64,000 bases of DNA from Prolixibacter bellariivorans ATCC BAA-1284 (GTDB lineage Bacteria > Bacteroidota > Bacteroidia > Bacteroidales > Prolixibacteraceae). Shown here piece by piece: positions 62,168 through 64,000 of the stretch. Position 1 is the stretch's first letter; every line of letters begins with the position of its first letter. The stretch is from contig NZ_JHXO01000011.1 of assembly GCF_000621705.1 (NCBI RefSeq), positions 186,001-250,000 of the forward strand, read 5' to 3'. The notes beneath the pieces were generated by a model. The model was not told the origin of the DNA, made no database searches, and saw only the letters and a list, made by a program, of their open reading frames with translations. A program made the translations under genes and the position numbers.

Positions 62168-63211
62168 ATGGATATTGCAAAGAGATTCGCCGGGAACCCG
62201 ATTTTACGGCCGGGCGACCTGAAACCAAGTAAGGACGGATTGAAAATTGAATGTCTGCTCAATCCCGGAGTATTTCGGTATGACGGGAAAATCTGGATGT
62301 TGCTACGGGTGGCCGAACGCCCGGAACAAAAGGATGGGCTGACTTCCTTTCCTGTTTACAGTGAAGATGGTGAGTTACAGATTATGGAGTTTAAGAATGA
62401 TGATCCGGATTTGGATTTATCCGATCCGCGGGTTATCAGCTATCAGGGACAGGATTATCTGACGACTATCTCGCATCTAAGGCTGGTTTGCAGTGAAGAT
62501 GGAATTCATTTTCATGAACCGGAAGGATATCCGTTGCTTACCGGCAAAGGTATTCACGAATCTTACGGTATTGAAGATTGCCGGGTATCACAAGTCGGGG
62601 ATACATATCACCTTACCTACACGGCTGTTTCCCACCTGGGAGTTGGCGTTGGTTTGCGAACGACCAAAAACTGGAAAGATTTTGAACATCACGGGATGAT
62701 TTTTCCGGCACATAATAAGGATTGTGCCATTTTCGAAGAGAAGGTTGACGAACGTTTTTATGCGTTTCATCGTCCCAGTAGTCCGGAAATTGGAGGAAAT
62801 TATATTTGGTTGGCCAGTTCACCGGATGGTGATCACTGGGGAAATCATCAGTGTATTGCACAAACCCGAAAAGGGAAATGGGACAATGTACGCATTGGTG
62901 CCGGTGCAGCCCCCATTCGCACGGATGAAGGCTGGCTGGAGATTTATCATGGAGCGAATGAGGATAATCAATATTGTCTGGGAGCCTTGCTGCTGGATAT
63001 AAATGATCCTTCCAACGTATTGGCCCGTTCCGAAGAGCCAATCATGGTGCCAACTGAAGAATATGAAAAGACCGGATTCTTTGGCAATGTCATCTTTACC
63101 AATGGACATCTGGTGGATGGTGATGAAATTGCCATGTATTACGGTGCGGCCGATGAAGTGATTTGCGGTGCAAAATTCTCTATCAGGGAAATTTTGGAAA
63201 CACTGCATTAG
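62168..63211 (+). CDS. GH130 beta-mannoside phosphorylase/mannosidase-family protein
   Basis: The ATG at 62168 (MDIAKRFAGNPILRPGD) is the family's normal start; the open frame to 62129 lies in the terminator. The 347-residue protein has no signal peptide and a five-bladed propeller: GNPILRP, NPGVFRYDGKIWMLLRV, GIEDCRVSQVGDTYHLTYTAVS (with the Glu-Asp-Cys-Arg motif carrying the catalytic Asp), VRIGAGAAPIRTDEGWLEIYHG and MYYGAADEVICGA. GH130 enzymes are mostly mannosyl phosphorylases, some beta-1,2-mannosidases; phosphate-binding residues could not be verified by eye. It precedes an MFS transporter by 29 bp, a common pairing for cytoplasmic use of imported mannosides. Confidence 0.9.
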   Translation: MDIAKRFAGNPILRPGDLKPSKDGLKIECLLNPGVFRYDGKIWMLLRVAERPEQKDGLTSFPVYSEDGELQIMEFKNDDPDLDLSDPRVISYQGQDYLTTISHLRLVCSEDGIHFHEPEGYPLLTGKGIHESYGIEDCRVSQVGDTYHLTYTAVSHLGVGVGLRTTKNWKDFEHHGMIFPAHNKDCAIFEEKVDERFYAFHRPSSPEIGGNYIWLASSPDGDHWGNHQCIAQTRKGKWDNVRIGAGAAPIRTDEGWLEIYHGANEDNQYCLGALLLDINDPSNVLARSEEPIMVPTEEYEKTGFFGNVIFTNGHLVDGDEIAMYYGAADEVICGAKFSIREILETLH

Positions 63212-63240
63212 AAAACGAATTACATCTCAACTGAGGAATT

Positions 63241-64000
63241 ATGCTGAAGAAACTGGTTAACGAATATCGCGTGTTCTATACCTATCCCAAGGGTATGCGG
63301 ATACTGCTGATTACAAATCTGATCTATTCGCTGGTATTACCGATTATCGAAATGTTTATCGGTGCATACATTATGCGAAATTCACATGAAGCCAAGCTGG
63401 TGGTTATTTTTCAGCTGGCTCTTTATTCCGGTATTCCGTTAACTTTTGCCATAAACGGTTTTCTTCTCCGGAAAATAAAGATTGCGTGGCTTTATTCCTT
63501 TGGGATGCTGCTTAGTGGCGTTTCCATGTCGGCCATGATGATGTTACACGAGCTGGATGCTACAGGCATAGGTCTTGCCGGATTGATTATGGGACTTTCC
63601 TACGGTTTCTTCTGGGCCAACCGCGATTTCCTGGCGTTGGAAACAACCAACGATAATAACCGTAATTACTATTACGGGCTGGAATCATTCTTCTATACAC
63701 TTACCGGGGTGATTGTGCCTTATGTAGTGGGTGTATTTATTGGGGCCACCGATGAACATCACTGGTTTGGAGGGAATACAAATGTTGCTTACCGAATCGT
63801 TACAGCGTCGGTCTTCCTGTTGACGATTATCTCCTCAATTGTGGTTCACAGGGGTGAGTTTGTTAACCCGAAACAGGAACGATTCATCTATTTTCGTTTT
63901 CATATTCTCTGGCGGAAAATGTTGGGACTGGCTACGCTGAAAGGACTGGCTCAGGGATACATTGTGACGGCTCCGGCCATGCTTATCATGAAGCTGGTGG
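63241..64000 (+). CDS. MFS-type sugar transporter, 3' truncated by window
   Basis: The ATG at 63241 starts a frame that stays open to the window end (253 residues seen). It has a short cytosolic N-terminus (MLKKLVNEYRVFYTYPKGMR) followed by six or more hydrophobic helices (ILLITNLIYSLVLPIIEMFIGA, GIGLAGLIMGLSYGFFWANRD), as in major facilitator proteins. Lying 29 bp after GH130, it is likely the inner-membrane importer of the mannoside that GH130 uses. Substrate is inference. Confidence 0.8.
   Translation, partial: MLKKLVNEYRVFYTYPKGMRILLITNLIYSLVLPIIEMFIGAYIMRNSHEAKLVVIFQLALYSGIPLTFAINGFLLRKIKIAWLYSFGMLLSGVSMSAMMMLHELDATGIGLAGLIMGLSYGFFWANRDFLALETTNDNNRNYYYGLESFFYTLTGVIVPYVVGVFIGATDEHHWFGGNTNVAYRIVTASVFLLTIISSIVVHRGEFVNPKQERFIYFRFHILWRKMLGLATLKGLAQGYIVTAPAMLIMKLV

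Overview
The window reads as chromosome of a polysaccharide-degrading Bacteroidota, most likely a marine or sediment member of Bacteroidia (Marinilabiliales/Prolixibacteraceae-like; inference from gene content, not from a marker gene). Direct signs are three SusC/SusD pairs, a hybrid two-component regulator, -7 boxes of the TAnnTTTG type, and a tRNA without an encoded CCA end. A stand-alone [FeFe] hydrogenase and a glycyl-radical enzyme point to fermentative or anaerobic life; AhpC with a PerR-like regulator points to oxygen exposure.

Layout. 1-9.7 kb: a first glycan locus, beginning inside a SusC gene, then SusD, a GH16 laminarinase-type enzyme, a secreted endonuclease/exonuclease/phosphatase (EEP) family protein, a GH2 enzyme with a malectin-like C-terminus and a secreted esterase-like hydrolase. 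9.8-15.2 kb: a redoxin, a second EEP protein, the [FeFe] hydrogenase, L-serine dehydratase, tRNA-Ser(CGA) and a GroES-like protein. 15.3-28.7 kb: a complete beta-1,3-glucan (laminarin-type) locus: a membrane one-component regulator, SusC, SusD, a probable surface glycan-binding lipoprotein, GH16, GH3, GH16. 28.9-32.6 kb: a creatininase-family protein, a 1 kb non-coding stretch with five tandem copies of a probable small-RNA gene on the minus strand, then divergent ahpC and perR-like genes with a Per-box-like operator, and a DUF493 protein.

33.5-43 kb: an SLC12/APC-type transporter, a glycyl-radical activating enzyme, a HypD-like trans-4-hydroxy-L-proline dehydratase, a proline-racemase-fold enzyme with the Cys/Thr pair of trans-3-hydroxy-L-proline dehydratases, a proline-specific S37/S28-type peptidase and a Gly/Ala:cation symporter. 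Together these look like a locus for peptides rich in glycine, proline and hydroxyproline (collagen-like). 43.1-50.4 kb: a TlpA-like protein, a second GH2, a DUF819 membrane protein, PPK2, another redoxin and a GH27 alpha-galactosidase, with a 140 bp MITE-like element and REP-like palindromes between genes. 50.6-64 kb: a third glycan locus with an HTCS regulator, an 822-residue secreted protein of unrecognised family with six-hairpin-like features, SusC, SusD, a GH130 mannoside phosphorylase/mannosidase and the start of an MFS transporter. With the GH27 gene next door, a mannoside or galactomannan substrate is a reasonable guess.

The most novel signal is the five-copy array at 29.73-30.68 kb. 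Each copy has a promoter-like pair of boxes with exactly 12 nt between them, a conserved 60-70 nt body and an intrinsic terminator, all on the minus strand. The conserved core is antisense to an ATGAAAAAA-type start region, and one copy matches the start of the SusC gene at 18630 over 14 nt.
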